Source: an uncultured Pedobacter sp. (GTDB taxonomy: Bacteria > Bacteroidota > Bacteroidia > Sphingobacteriales > Sphingobacteriaceae). Taken from it: DNA of 5,453 bases. Position 1 is the first letter of the stretch, and every line of letters starts with the position of its first letter. Both the position numbers and the translations under genes were made by a program. The stretch is from contig CAMLDJ010000353.1 in assembly GCA_946478755.1 (NCBI GenBank), positions 1 to 5,453 of the forward strand, given 5' to 3'. Of the stretch, positions 1 through 5,453 are shown piece after piece. The notes under the pieces were generated by a model. It did not search any database. It was not told the DNA's origin and saw nothing but the letters and a program-made list of their open reading frames with translations.

Positions 1-1790
1 AGTTTGCCTTCACCATGTCTATTGCGATTGTGATCTCGGCCATTAACGCCTTAACACTAAGTCCGGCATTGGCAGCATTATTCTTAAAGAGCACACATAC
101 CGAAGGTGACGCTGAGGTTAAAACAGGCTTTGTTCAAAAGTTCTATGCCGGTTTTAACAGCAGTTTTAATGCCATGACCAACAGATATGTAAGCGGTCTT
201 AAATTCCTGATTAAACGCAAATGGCTCAGCATGGCTGGACTTGGCATAGTTATTCTTGTTACGGTTTATTTAATGCAGAATACTAAATCAGGCTTCATTC
301 CAACTGAAGATCAGGGCTTTATTGCGATTGCTGTTTCGACGCCTTCAGGAACCTCATTAGATGGTACAACCAAGGTGCTTAAACAAGCAGAAGATCAGTT
401 GAGTGCCTTACCTTCTGCAAGATTTGTAACGGCTATATCTGGTTTTAACCTGCTTACCAGTTCCAACAGTCCGTCGGCAGCTATTGTATTTGTGCTGTTA
501 AAACCGAATAAGGATCGTGGGGCAGTGAAAGATATTAACCTGATCCAGAATCAGATCAGAGAAAAATTAGGTGCCTTGTCTGGTGGAAGCTTCTTCGTAT
601 TCAGTTTTCCAACGGTCCCTGGTTTTAGTAACGTAGAGGCCTTAGACATGGTATTGCAGGATAAGACTGGAGGTAAGCTGGATAAATTCAGCGGGGTCGC
701 CAATAATTTTATTGGTAAACTGATGCAGAAAAAGGAGATTGCATTTGCATTCACCTCGTTTAAGGCCGACTATCCGCAATTGCAGTTAGAAGTAGATGAC
801 GATAAAGCCAATCAACTTGGAGTCAATGTAAAGGATATACTACAGACCATGCAGGCGTATTTCGGAAGTGCACAGGCCTCTGATTTTAACCGTTTTGGTA
901 AATATTATCGGGTAGTGGTTCAGGCAGATATAAACGACAGAACCGATCCTGCATCTATTGACCGTGTTTTTGTAAAAAGCAAGGCAGGCGAAATGGTACC
1001 CATTAATACGTTGGTTAAATTAACCCGTGTTTATGGTTCAGAAACGGCATCCCGTTACAACCTTTTTAATTCTATCCAGGTAAATGCTATTCCAAAACCT
1101 GGTTATAGTTCTGGTGATGCGATTAGGGCCATTGAAGAGACAGCTAAAGAACAATTACCATCTGGCTTCTCCTATGAGTTCTCAGGGCAGACTAGAGAGG
1201 AAATTTCTTCAGGCGGCCAATCAACAATTATCTTTATCCTATGCCTGGTTTTTGTTTACTTCTTACTATCAGCACAGTATGAAAGTTATTTATTGCCTTT
1301 GGCAGTTATACTTTCTATTCCTACCGGTATTTTAGGTGTGTTTGTGGTGCTGGGTTTTACCGGTATTGAAAACAACATTTATGTACAGGTCGCGCTGATC
1401 ATGCTGATTGGGTTGCTGGCTAAGAATGCCATTCTGATTATTGAATTTGCAGTGCAGCGACGCAAGGCGGGGCTCGGCTTGGTCGAATCGGCCCTTGAAG
1501 CAGCAAGATTAAGGATCCGTCCGATTATTATGACCTCTCTGGCCTTTGTTTTCGGTCTTTTCCCAATGAGCATCGCAACCGGTCCTTCTGCTCAGGGTAA
1601 TCATTCTATCAGTATCGGCGCGGCTGGTGGTATGGTGTCAGGGGTTATACTCGGGTTGTTCATTATACCGGTATTGTTTGTGATCTTCCAGCACTTACAG
1701 GAAAAATTATCAGGCAACAAACCAACTCTGGTCAACGATACCAAACCCGTAGCTGTTAATGTAGACCAACCTCAGATCATTTATTCATAA
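1..1790 (+). CDS. RND (HAE1/AcrB-type) multidrug efflux permease, 5'-truncated
   Basis: Inner-membrane proton/drug antiporter subunit of a tripartite efflux pump. The reading frame is open from base 3 (Phe-Ala-Phe-Thr before the Met at base 15), so that Met is internal and the gene begins outside the window; by comparison with AcrB (about 1050 residues) roughly 455-460 N-terminal residues are missing. Counting from the Met at 15, residues 1-26 (ALTLSPALAALFL) match the TM4-TM5 region, about 68-90 match TM7, followed by GFIPTEDQGF and the second periplasmic porter/docking half to about residue 400. The C-terminal membrane bundle follows. GLLAKNAILIIEF carries Lys470, equivalent to AcrB Lys940, and MTSLAF carries Thr507, equivalent to Thr978; both belong to the proton-relay network. 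The partner aspartates lie upstream of the window. The short polar C-terminal tail ends at TAA. It is followed after 80 bp by the outer-membrane component, so the two are probably co-transcribed. The family is certain; the substrate cannot be read from sequence. Confidence 0.96.
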   Translation, partial: FAFTMSIAIVISAINALTLSPALAALFLKSTHTEGDAEVKTGFVQKFYAGFNSSFNAMTNRYVSGLKFLIKRKWLSMAGLGIVILVTVYLMQNTKSGFIPTEDQGFIAIAVSTPSGTSLDGTTKVLKQAEDQLSALPSARFVTAISGFNLLTSSNSPSAAIVFVLLKPNKDRGAVKDINLIQNQIREKLGALSGGSFFVFSFPTVPGFSNVEALDMVLQDKTGGKLDKFSGVANNFIGKLMQKKEIAFAFTSFKADYPQLQLEVDDDKANQLGVNVKDILQTMQAYFGSAQASDFNRFGKYYRVVVQADINDRTDPASIDRVFVKSKAGEMVPINTLVKLTRVYGSETASRYNLFNSIQVNAIPKPGYSSGDAIRAIEETAKEQLPSGFSYEFSGQTREEISSGGQSTIIFILCLVFVYFLLSAQYESYLLPLAVILSIPTGILGVFVVLGFTGIENNIYVQVALIMLIGLLAKNAILIIEFAVQRRKAGLGLVESALEAARLRIRPIIMTSLAFVFGLFPMSIATGPSAQGNHSISIGAAGGMVSGVILGLFIIPVLFVIFQHLQEKLSGNKPTLVNDTKPVAVNVDQPQIIYS

Positions 1791-1870
1791 ATAGAATAAA
1801 CCGAGCTTGCGAGCTCATTGACACCGCTGAAGACTATTAATAACTATCAATAAAACAAAAAGATAAATAG

Positions 1871-3280
1871 ATGAAACGATATATAAATGCATTGGCCCCC
1901 TTGATTGTCTTGCTGGTGCTTAGCGGATGTAAAGTATCAAAAGACATCCCGCTGCCCAAAGCGGCCATTCCTGAGAATTTTAGGAATGCACAGACCAGCG
2001 ATTCGCTAAGCGTTGCTGATCAAACCATTAAAGATTTCTTTACCGAACCGGAGTTAAATGCCTTAGTAGATACCGCTTTAGTAAGAAATTATGACCTACA
2101 GATTGCGCTAAAAAATATTGAATCGGCCGACCAGCTGTTAAGACAGGCAAAACTTGGTAATCTTCCAACATTAAATTTACAGGTAACAGGTAGTTCTAAC
2201 CGTCCTTCAGACAACAGTTTGAATGGATTAAGCAGTAGTCAGTTCTTGAAAACGAATCATATTGAAGACTTTAATGCCAACCTCGGGTTAAGCTGGGAAG
2301 CAGATATATGGGGCAAAATAAGGAGTCAGAAACAGGCCGCACTGGCTGCTTATCTGCAAACATCAGAAGCGAAAAAAGCCATACAAACCAGGCTGATTGC
2401 CAGTGTTGCGCAGGGTTATTACCGGCTGCTCATGATGGATGCCCAAATGGCAATTGCTGAAAAGAACCTCGGGTTAAGTGACAGCACTTTAAGGATTATA
2501 AACCTGCAGTTTGATGCCGGACAGGTCACTTCGCTCGCCATACAGCAGGCTAAAGCACAGCAGTTGGTGGCCGCTCAGCTGATCCCCAAGCTTCAACAGG
2601 ATATTACCATTCAGGAAAATGCGTTACGTGTTTTAACAGGACGACTGCCCGGAACTGTCGACCGGTTGGCAAGTCTGGATAAGGCACAAGTTCCTGCCCG
2701 TATTTCAGCAGGATATCCTTCAGCGATGGTCAGCAGACGGCCAGATGTGAAAAGTGCAGAACTGTCTTTAGCTATCGCAAATGCGAAAGTAGGGGTGGCC
2801 AAAGCCAGCATGTACCCGTCGTTAAGTATCACTGCTGGTGGAGGAGTCAACTCATTTAAGGCCAGTAATTGGTTCAACATCCCAGCTTCATTATTTGGTG
2901 TAGTAGCGGGTGGTATCACTCAGCCAATATTTCAAAAAAGACAATTAAAAACACAATACGAACTGGCTAAAATTGACAGGGAAAAAACTGTTATACAGTT
3001 CCGTCAGTCTGTACTGAATGCGGTTACCGAAGTATCAGATGAGCTGGTTAAGATAGAAAAGTTAAAACTGCAGTACGACATTTCTAAAGACAAGGTAAAC
3101 ACCCTGCAGCAAGCAGTTAAAAATGCAAATCTGCTATTTAAAAGCGGCATGGCTACCTATCTTGAAGTGATCACTGCTCAAAGTAATTCCCTGCAGAGTG
3201 AACTTGAACTTACCACGCTTAAAACTGCCCAGCTTAATGCAACAGTTGAACTCTATCGGGCGCTTGGAGGGGGATTATAA
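1871..3280 (+). CDS. RND efflux outer-membrane lipoprotein, NodT/OprM family
   Basis: TolC-like outer-membrane channel that completes a tripartite efflux pump. The N-terminus is a lipoprotein signal: a short basic start, a hydrophobic stretch and the lipobox LSGC, with Cys20 as the expected lipidated residue. Two outer-membrane efflux protein (OEP) repeats follow, at about residues 60-250 and 280-468. Family hallmarks are visible: LSWEADIWGKIRSQKQAALA in the first repeat; SRRPDVKSAELSLAIANAKV then KASMYPSLSIT at the start of the second; and GGITQPIFQKRQLK. The length of 469 residues is normal for the family. The ATG at 1871 is chosen because it gives a complete lipoprotein signal; its leader is A-rich (ACAAAAAGATAAATAG) with no Shine-Dalgarno site. 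The 80-bp gap after the permease holds only a weak 5-bp hairpin (1803-1816) and no recognisable promoter, so it is probably in the permease operon. The adaptor protein gene is not in the window. Confidence 0.95.
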   Translation: MKRYINALAPLIVLLVLSGCKVSKDIPLPKAAIPENFRNAQTSDSLSVADQTIKDFFTEPELNALVDTALVRNYDLQIALKNIESADQLLRQAKLGNLPTLNLQVTGSSNRPSDNSLNGLSSSQFLKTNHIEDFNANLGLSWEADIWGKIRSQKQAALAAYLQTSEAKKAIQTRLIASVAQGYYRLLMMDAQMAIAEKNLGLSDSTLRIINLQFDAGQVTSLAIQQAKAQQLVAAQLIPKLQQDITIQENALRVLTGRLPGTVDRLASLDKAQVPARISAGYPSAMVSRRPDVKSAELSLAIANAKVGVAKASMYPSLSITAGGGVNSFKASNWFNIPASLFGVVAGGITQPIFQKRQLKTQYELAKIDREKTVIQFRQSVLNAVTEVSDELVKIEKLKLQYDISKDKVNTLQQAVKNANLLFKSGMATYLEVITAQSNSLQSELELTTLKTAQLNATVELYRALGGGL

Positions 3281-3331
3281 GGGGGATTTTTTCGATATCA
3301 CACAATTGTTACCCAAGCCAATAATCGGTTA

Positions 3332-3427
3332 ATAATTTTGGTTAAGCCGGGAATTATAGTCAAAAATTATCACTTGAATAATGTTTTTAGTGATAATCGA
3401 GATTACTAACCCGGTTTTGCCAATTAT
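3332..3427. repeat. Large imperfect inverted repeat after the efflux operon
   Basis: The innermost arms are a perfect 9-bp inverted repeat, ATTATCACT (3366-3374) and AGTGATAAT (3389-3397), around a 14-nt loop. Outside them CCGGG (3347-3351) pairs with CCCGG (3410-3414). Counting G-U pairs, GGTTAAGCCGGG (3340-3351) pairs with CCCGGTTTTGCC (3410-3421) at 11 of 12 positions. ATAATT (3332-3337) then pairs with AATTAT (3422-3427) across a 2-nt bulge. Between the inner and outer stems TTA..GT can pair with ACTAA across a small bulge. The result is a nearly 100-nt hairpin starting about 50 bp after the efflux stop codon. It could be a terminator or 3'-end stabiliser for the efflux mRNA, a structured leader for the next gene, or the remnant of a small palindromic element. 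No T-run follows the stem, so a standard intrinsic terminator is not well supported. A perfect TAnnTTTG box (3333-3340) overlaps its left edge, without a well-spaced -33 element. Confidence 0.6.
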
Positions 3428-3465
3428 AGATTTATTTAGCTTAACGGCGCCGGGCAACAAGTCAG

Positions 3466-3496
3466 TTTATAGTTCTTGAATAAAATGATAAGTTTG
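3466..3496 (+). promoter_or_regulatory. Bacteroidota-type promoter for the TlpA-like gene
   Basis: TAAGTTTG at 3489-3496 matches the Bacteroidota -7 consensus TAnnTTTG exactly. TTTA at 3466-3469 is a 3-of-4 match to the -33 TTTG element, with a 19-bp spacer, which is the usual range. Transcription would begin around 3500-3505, giving a leader of about 30 nt before the ATG at 3532. This fits a separate transcription unit starting after the efflux operon. Prediction from sequence only. Confidence 0.6.
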
Positions 3497-3521
3497 TATG
3501 GAAATAACTAACCAGACTTCT

Positions 3522-3531
3522 TAAAAAAACA
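3522..3531 (+). promoter_or_regulatory. A-rich translation-initiation leader (no Shine-Dalgarno)
   Basis: The bases just before the ATG at 3532 are TAAAAAAACA, with no purine Shine-Dalgarno motif. A-rich leaders of this kind are typical of Bacteroidota genes and support this ATG as the start. With the first A of the ATG, the 11-mer TAAAAAAACAA recurs at 4893-4903 ahead of the DsbD-like gene. Confidence 0.5.
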
Positions 3532-4680
3532 ATGAAAAAACTAACACTAGCAGCCTTGATGATTGCACCAATGATCGGTTCAGCTCAAACACCGGGTTAC
3601 ACCTTGAAAGCCACTATAGCAAATGCTACAACGCCGGCGAAAGCTTATTTAGCCTACAGGCTTAATGGCAAAAATGTAATGGATTCTGCCGTCGTTAACA
3701 ACGGTGCATTCCAGTTCAATGGAAATGTGAATGCCCCTGTAATGGCGCAGCTAATTCTGGATCATAAAGCCGTCGGAATAGCGAACCTTGGAAGATCGGC
3801 TGACGTATTAAGTCTTTACATTGACCATGGGCTAATTACAGTGACTTCGGCCGACTCAGTTAAACTTGGTACGGTACGAGGATCAAAGATAAATCAGGAG
3901 TTCGCTGAATATAATGCTTTTTTAAGCGGGCCTAAAAAATTAATGGAAGCTGTAAATAACGAGTATGGTGCGGCGACAGAAGACAAAAGAAAAGACCCTG
4001 TCTACCGGCAACAAATGCAAGCCCGTTACGAAAAAGCTTCAGACGAAAAAGAAGCACTTCAGCAAAAATTCATTCAGGCAAAACCGGATTCTTTTTTTAG
4101 TCTGGTTGCGTTAACAGAAATCGCAGGCGGCAGCATGGATGTTGCTAAAATTGAACCTGTGTTCAAAGGATTGTCGGCCGACTTACGTACAAGTGAAGCA
4201 GGCAAAGCATTTGCTGCGCAAATTGAAGCAGCACGGGCAACTTCAATAGGAGCTATGGCACCTCAATTTACTCAAAACGATGTAAACGATAAACCTGTAT
4301 CACTTTCATCTTTTAAAGGCAAATATGTCCTGATCGATTTCTGGGCTTCATGGTGCGGACCGTGCCGTGCAGAGAATCCCAATGTTGTTAATGCATACAA
4401 TCAATATAAAGATAAGAACTTTACGGTTTTAGGTATTTCGTTGGACAACCCAGGCAAAAAGGATGCATGGCTGGCAGCAATTGAAAAAGACCAGTTAAAC
4501 TGGACACAGCTCTCTGATTTAAACGGCTGGAACAATGCAGTTGCAAAACAATACGGTATCAGATCAATTCCTCAGAATTTCCTGGTCGATCCCAACGGAA
4601 AAATCATTGGAAGGAATCTGCGTGGAGAGGAGCTTCATCGAAAACTAAAAGATGTTATCGCTTCCGAAACAGGTAAATAG
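3532..4680 (+). CDS. Exported TlpA-like thiol-disulfide oxidoreductase with DUF4369-type N-terminus
   Basis: Predicted periplasmic thioredoxin-fold protein that would reduce or isomerise disulfides in exported proteins. Residues 1 to about 19 are a signal peptide (MKKLTLAALMIAPMIGSAQ) with no lipobox cysteine. Residues about 23-110 are beta-rich and resemble the DUF4369 domain often found at the front of Bacteroidota TlpA-like proteins. Residues about 115-235 look mostly helical and charged. The TlpA/AhpC-TSA-like thioredoxin domain spans about 238-380: FKGKYVLIDFWASWCGPC places the redox pair at Cys275 and Cys278, Pro347 in SIPQNFLVDPNG is the conserved cis-proline, and GISLDN lies between them. 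These two are the only cysteines in the protein. The 382-residue length is usual for this architecture. It has its own promoter and A-rich leader and is followed by a hairpin. The downstream DsbD-type genes suggest its electron donor. The general function is secure; the physiological substrate is unknown. Cytochrome c maturation (ResA-like) is possible, but no cytochrome genes are visible. Confidence 0.93.
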   Translation: MKKLTLAALMIAPMIGSAQTPGYTLKATIANATTPAKAYLAYRLNGKNVMDSAVVNNGAFQFNGNVNAPVMAQLILDHKAVGIANLGRSADVLSLYIDHGLITVTSADSVKLGTVRGSKINQEFAEYNAFLSGPKKLMEAVNNEYGAATEDKRKDPVYRQQMQARYEKASDEKEALQQKFIQAKPDSFFSLVALTEIAGGSMDVAKIEPVFKGLSADLRTSEAGKAFAAQIEAARATSIGAMAPQFTQNDVNDKPVSLSSFKGKYVLIDFWASWCGPCRAENPNVVNAYNQYKDKNFTVLGISLDNPGKKDAWLAAIEKDQLNWTQLSDLNGWNNAVAKQYGIRSIPQNFLVDPNGKIIGRNLRGEELHRKLKDVIASETGK

Positions 4681-4684
4681 TCAT

Positions 4685-4727
4685 GTCAGACTAAAGTGAA
4701 ATATTTAAAGATATTTGCTTATCTGAC
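4685..4727 (+). terminator. Hairpin just after the TlpA-like stop codon, possible terminator
   Basis: GTCAGA (4685-4690) pairs with TCTGAC (4722-4727), TAA (4692-4694) with TTA (4719-4721), and AAATAT (4699-4704) with ATATTT (4711-4716) around the 6-nt loop TTAAAG. One base is bulged and there is a small internal loop (AGTG opposite GC), giving 15 pairs in all. The stem begins 4 bases after the stop codon. The bases after it (GCGCAAACAAGTATTTTG) lack a clean T-run, so it may end transcription weakly or protect the 3' end of the mRNA. Its function is inferred from position. Confidence 0.4.
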
Positions 4728-4855
4728 GCGCAAACAAGTATTTTGCAGGCATCATTCAAGTAGCGACTGATTGCAAATTAAACCTAAAGGAAAAGACCGA
4801 GTCGAACCTATGTCAACCAGGTAATAATGTTGGGTGTGATTATATCTTGAATGCC
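4728..4855. other. Non-coding spacer with no recognised content
   Basis: This is the part of the 229-bp gap between the TlpA-like and DsbD-like genes that lies between the hairpin and the putative promoter. I see no reading frame of useful length (the ATG at 4810 stops after four codons), no repeat above chance, and no RNA gene. A 5-bp pairing (ATAAT at 4824-4828 with ATTAT at 4839-4843) is too weak to call. Confidence 0.5.
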
Positions 4856-4884
4856 GTTGATATTACTGTAAATGCATAAGTTTT
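4856..4884 (+). promoter_or_regulatory. Possible Bacteroidota-type promoter for the DsbD-like gene
   Basis: TAAGTTTT at 4877-4884 matches the -7 consensus TAnnTTTG at all but its last defined base, and GTTG at 4856-4859 is a 3-of-4 match to TTTG with a 17-bp spacer, slightly short. Transcription would begin near 4890, about 20 nt before the ATG. Its TAAGTTT core is the same as in the promoter of the TlpA-like gene. It is weaker than that one, and read-through from upstream remains possible. Confidence 0.4.
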
Positions 4885-4892
4885 CTAACACA

Positions 4893-4909
4893 TAAAAAAA
4901 CAACATAAA
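4893..4909 (+). promoter_or_regulatory. A-rich translation-initiation leader (no Shine-Dalgarno)
   Basis: TAAAAAAACAACATAAA lies immediately before the ATG at 4910. It has no Shine-Dalgarno motif and shares TAAAAAAACAA with the leader of the TlpA-like gene. This supports 4910 as the start. Confidence 0.5.
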
Positions 4910-5356
4910 ATGAAAAACCTGATCTTGTTAACCATTGGAATACTGTTCAGCCTGTCTGCAAGTAGTCAAATTTTGAAACCCGTAAAATGGAGTTACGCTG
5001 CGAAGAAAACTTCCAAAACAGAAGCCACTTTATATCTTAAAGCTACTATTGATGAAGGATGGCACATTTATTCTCAAAACATTGCGGATGGCGGACCAGT
5101 GAAAACAAGCTTCACATTTGCGCCTTCTAAAGCTTACAAGCCTGTTGGAAAAACCATTGAACCAAAACCAATAGTAAAATTTGAGAAGTCATTTGACATG
5201 AATGTAAGTTATTTTGCGAAATCAGTAATATTTCAGCAAAAAGTAAAACTTACCGGTTCAACTGCAGCGGTAAAAGGAACGCTGGAATATATGGTATGTG
5301 ATGATTCTCAATGTCTTCCTCCTGAAACAGTTAAGTTTTCTATCCCTGTAAAATAA
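4910..5356 (+). CDS. Exported stand-alone DsbD N-terminal (alpha) domain protein
   Basis: Predicted periplasmic thiol:disulfide interchange domain. In full-length DsbD this immunoglobulin-like alpha domain takes electrons from the C-terminal thioredoxin domain and passes them to periplasmic partners. Residues 1 to about 20 form a signal peptide (MKNLILLTIGILFSLSASSQ). The rest is one beta-rich domain with family signatures: ILKPVKWSYAAKK at its start, IDEGWHIYSQNIADGGPVKT, and VCDDSQCLPPETVKF near the end. Cys130 and Cys135 are the redox pair and the only cysteines in the protein. They are separated by four residues, compared with five between Cys103 and Cys109 of E. coli DsbD. At 148 residues the protein is just the alpha domain, without the eight-helix membrane core or the C-terminal thioredoxin domain. 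It ends with a normal TAA and the following frame starts a new signal peptide, so it looks like a deliberate split rather than a frameshift. It sits downstream of a likely client, the TlpA-like protein. Confidence 0.88.
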   Translation: MKNLILLTIGILFSLSASSQILKPVKWSYAAKKTSKTEATLYLKATIDEGWHIYSQNIADGGPVKTSFTFAPSKAYKPVGKTIEPKPIVKFEKSFDMNVSYFAKSVIFQQKVKLTGSTAAVKGTLEYMVCDDSQCLPPETVKFSIPVK

Positions 5357-5381
5357 ACGGTAATGATCTTAAACAACTGTT

Positions 5382-5405
5382 TGACAAGCATGAAAATGCT
5401 TGTCA
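5382..5405 (+). promoter_or_regulatory. Perfect 10-bp hairpin with GAAA loop over the next gene's start
   Basis: TGACAAGCAT (5382-5391) is the exact reverse complement of ATGCTTGTCA (5396-5405), and the four bases between them are GAAA, a stable GNRA tetraloop in RNA. The hairpin lies 25 bp after the DsbD-like stop codon. It contains two candidate start codons of the next frame (5390 and 5396) and is followed by a pyrimidine-rich, T-rich stretch (5406-5427). It could be an intrinsic terminator or attenuator, or a structure that limits translation of the next gene. The T-rich stretch is also explained by Phe/Leu/Ile codons of a signal peptide. Confidence 0.5.
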
Positions 5406-5453
5406 TTTGCCTTTTTATCTTTTTTGGATCGGCAGCCCGTACATTGGCCCAGG
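5390..5453 (+). CDS. Start of an exported or membrane protein, 3'-truncated (possible DsbD/CcdA partner)
   Basis: An open frame runs off the end of the window with 21 visible codons. From the ATG at 5390 it reads MKMLVICLFIFFGSAARTLA then Gln: a basic start, a hydrophobic core and a signal-peptidase-like site, i.e. a typical Bacteroidota signal peptide with Gln near the cleavage point. The ATG at 5363 is in frame, only 6 bp after the previous stop codon and with a more A-rich leader; it would add nine residues (MILNNCLTS) and is a real alternative. I prefer 5390 because it gives the more normal signal peptide, although that ATG lies inside a hairpin. The short gap suggests an operon with the DsbD alpha-domain gene. 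By context it may encode the rest of a DsbD-type transporter or another redox protein, but no domain is visible and the function is a guess. Confidence 0.6.
   Translation, partial: MKMLVICLFIFFGSAARTLAQ

Noticed and set aside
15..17. ATG at base 15 as the true start of the permease
   Set aside because: The frame is open upstream and the preceding residues (FAFT) continue the conserved TM4 segment, so this Met is internal to a gene cut by the window edge.
551..754. Minus-strand open frame of 67 codons
   Set aside because: It lies wholly inside the RND permease gene, has no recognisable domain or leader, and is a shadow of the real frame.
1084..1335. Plus-strand open frame of 83 codons in another frame
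   Set aside because: It overlaps the conserved TM8 region of the permease, and its hydrophobic end simply reflects T-rich membrane codons read out of frame.
1379..1573. Minus-strand open frame of 64 codons
   Set aside because: It is antisense to the most conserved permease segment (Lys470 and Thr507 region), with no support for coding.
1803..1816. Short hairpin GAGCT-TGCG-AGCTC between the two efflux genes
   Set aside because: Only 5 bp with no T-run after it; too weak to call a terminator between co-directional genes of one pump.
2611..2919. Minus-strand open frame of 102 codons
   Set aside because: It is antisense to the conserved second OEP repeat of the outer-membrane lipoprotein; no domain, leader or promoter is seen.
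3269..3288. Direct repeat of GGGGGATT across the stop codon of the efflux lipoprotein gene, followed by a T-run
   Set aside because: Eight bases repeated 12 bp apart in a low-complexity G/T stretch. No stem precedes the T-run, so it is not a terminator, and chance or slippage explains it.
3302..3309. Palindrome ACAATTGT as a possible operator
   Set aside because: An 8-bp palindrome is common by chance, and no second copy or regulator gene is nearby.
3327..3345. Tandem GGTTAA copies 13 bp apart as a regulator site
   Set aside because: Six-base copies in AT-rich DNA are not significant, and the second copy is part of the larger inverted repeat.

Overview
The window looks like a chromosomal segment from a member of the Bacteroidota, most plausibly of the Sphingobacteriaceae (Pedobacter or Mucilaginibacter type). 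This is inferred from four things: moderately AT-rich DNA; A-rich leaders instead of Shine-Dalgarno sites; promoter-like TAnnTTTG boxes; and protein architectures typical of the phylum (a TlpA-like thioredoxin with a DUF4369-like N-terminal part, and a stand-alone DsbD alpha domain with a CDDSQC motif). No similarity search was run. All genes are on the + strand.

Positions 1-3280 are the distal part of a multidrug efflux operon. The first gene, cut off at its 5' end, is the C-terminal half to 60% of an RND (HAE1/AcrB-type) inner-membrane proton antiporter. After 80 bp comes an outer-membrane efflux lipoprotein of the NodT/OprM type. Together with a periplasmic adaptor, expected upstream outside the window, they would form a tripartite pump.

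Positions 3281-3531 are non-coding. They hold a large imperfect inverted repeat (3332-3427) and a good Bacteroidota-type promoter (3466-3496) that starts a new transcription unit.

Positions 3532-5453 are a periplasmic thiol-redox cluster: an exported TlpA-like thiol-disulfide oxidoreductase (WCGPC), a 229-bp spacer with a hairpin just after the stop codon and a weaker promoter, an exported stand-alone DsbD N-terminal (alpha) domain, and the start of another exported protein running off the end. The DsbD alpha domain normally passes electrons from the membrane DsbD/CcdA core to periplasmic thioredoxin-like proteins, so the TlpA-like protein is a natural client and the truncated last gene could be the membrane partner (inference).

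No phage, insertion sequence, CRISPR array, tRNA or rRNA was seen. The most interesting points are non-coding: a perfect 10-bp stem with a GAAA loop over the start of the last gene, the large inverted repeat after the efflux operon, and the unusual split layout of the DsbD module. Nothing here amounts to a clearly new biological system.
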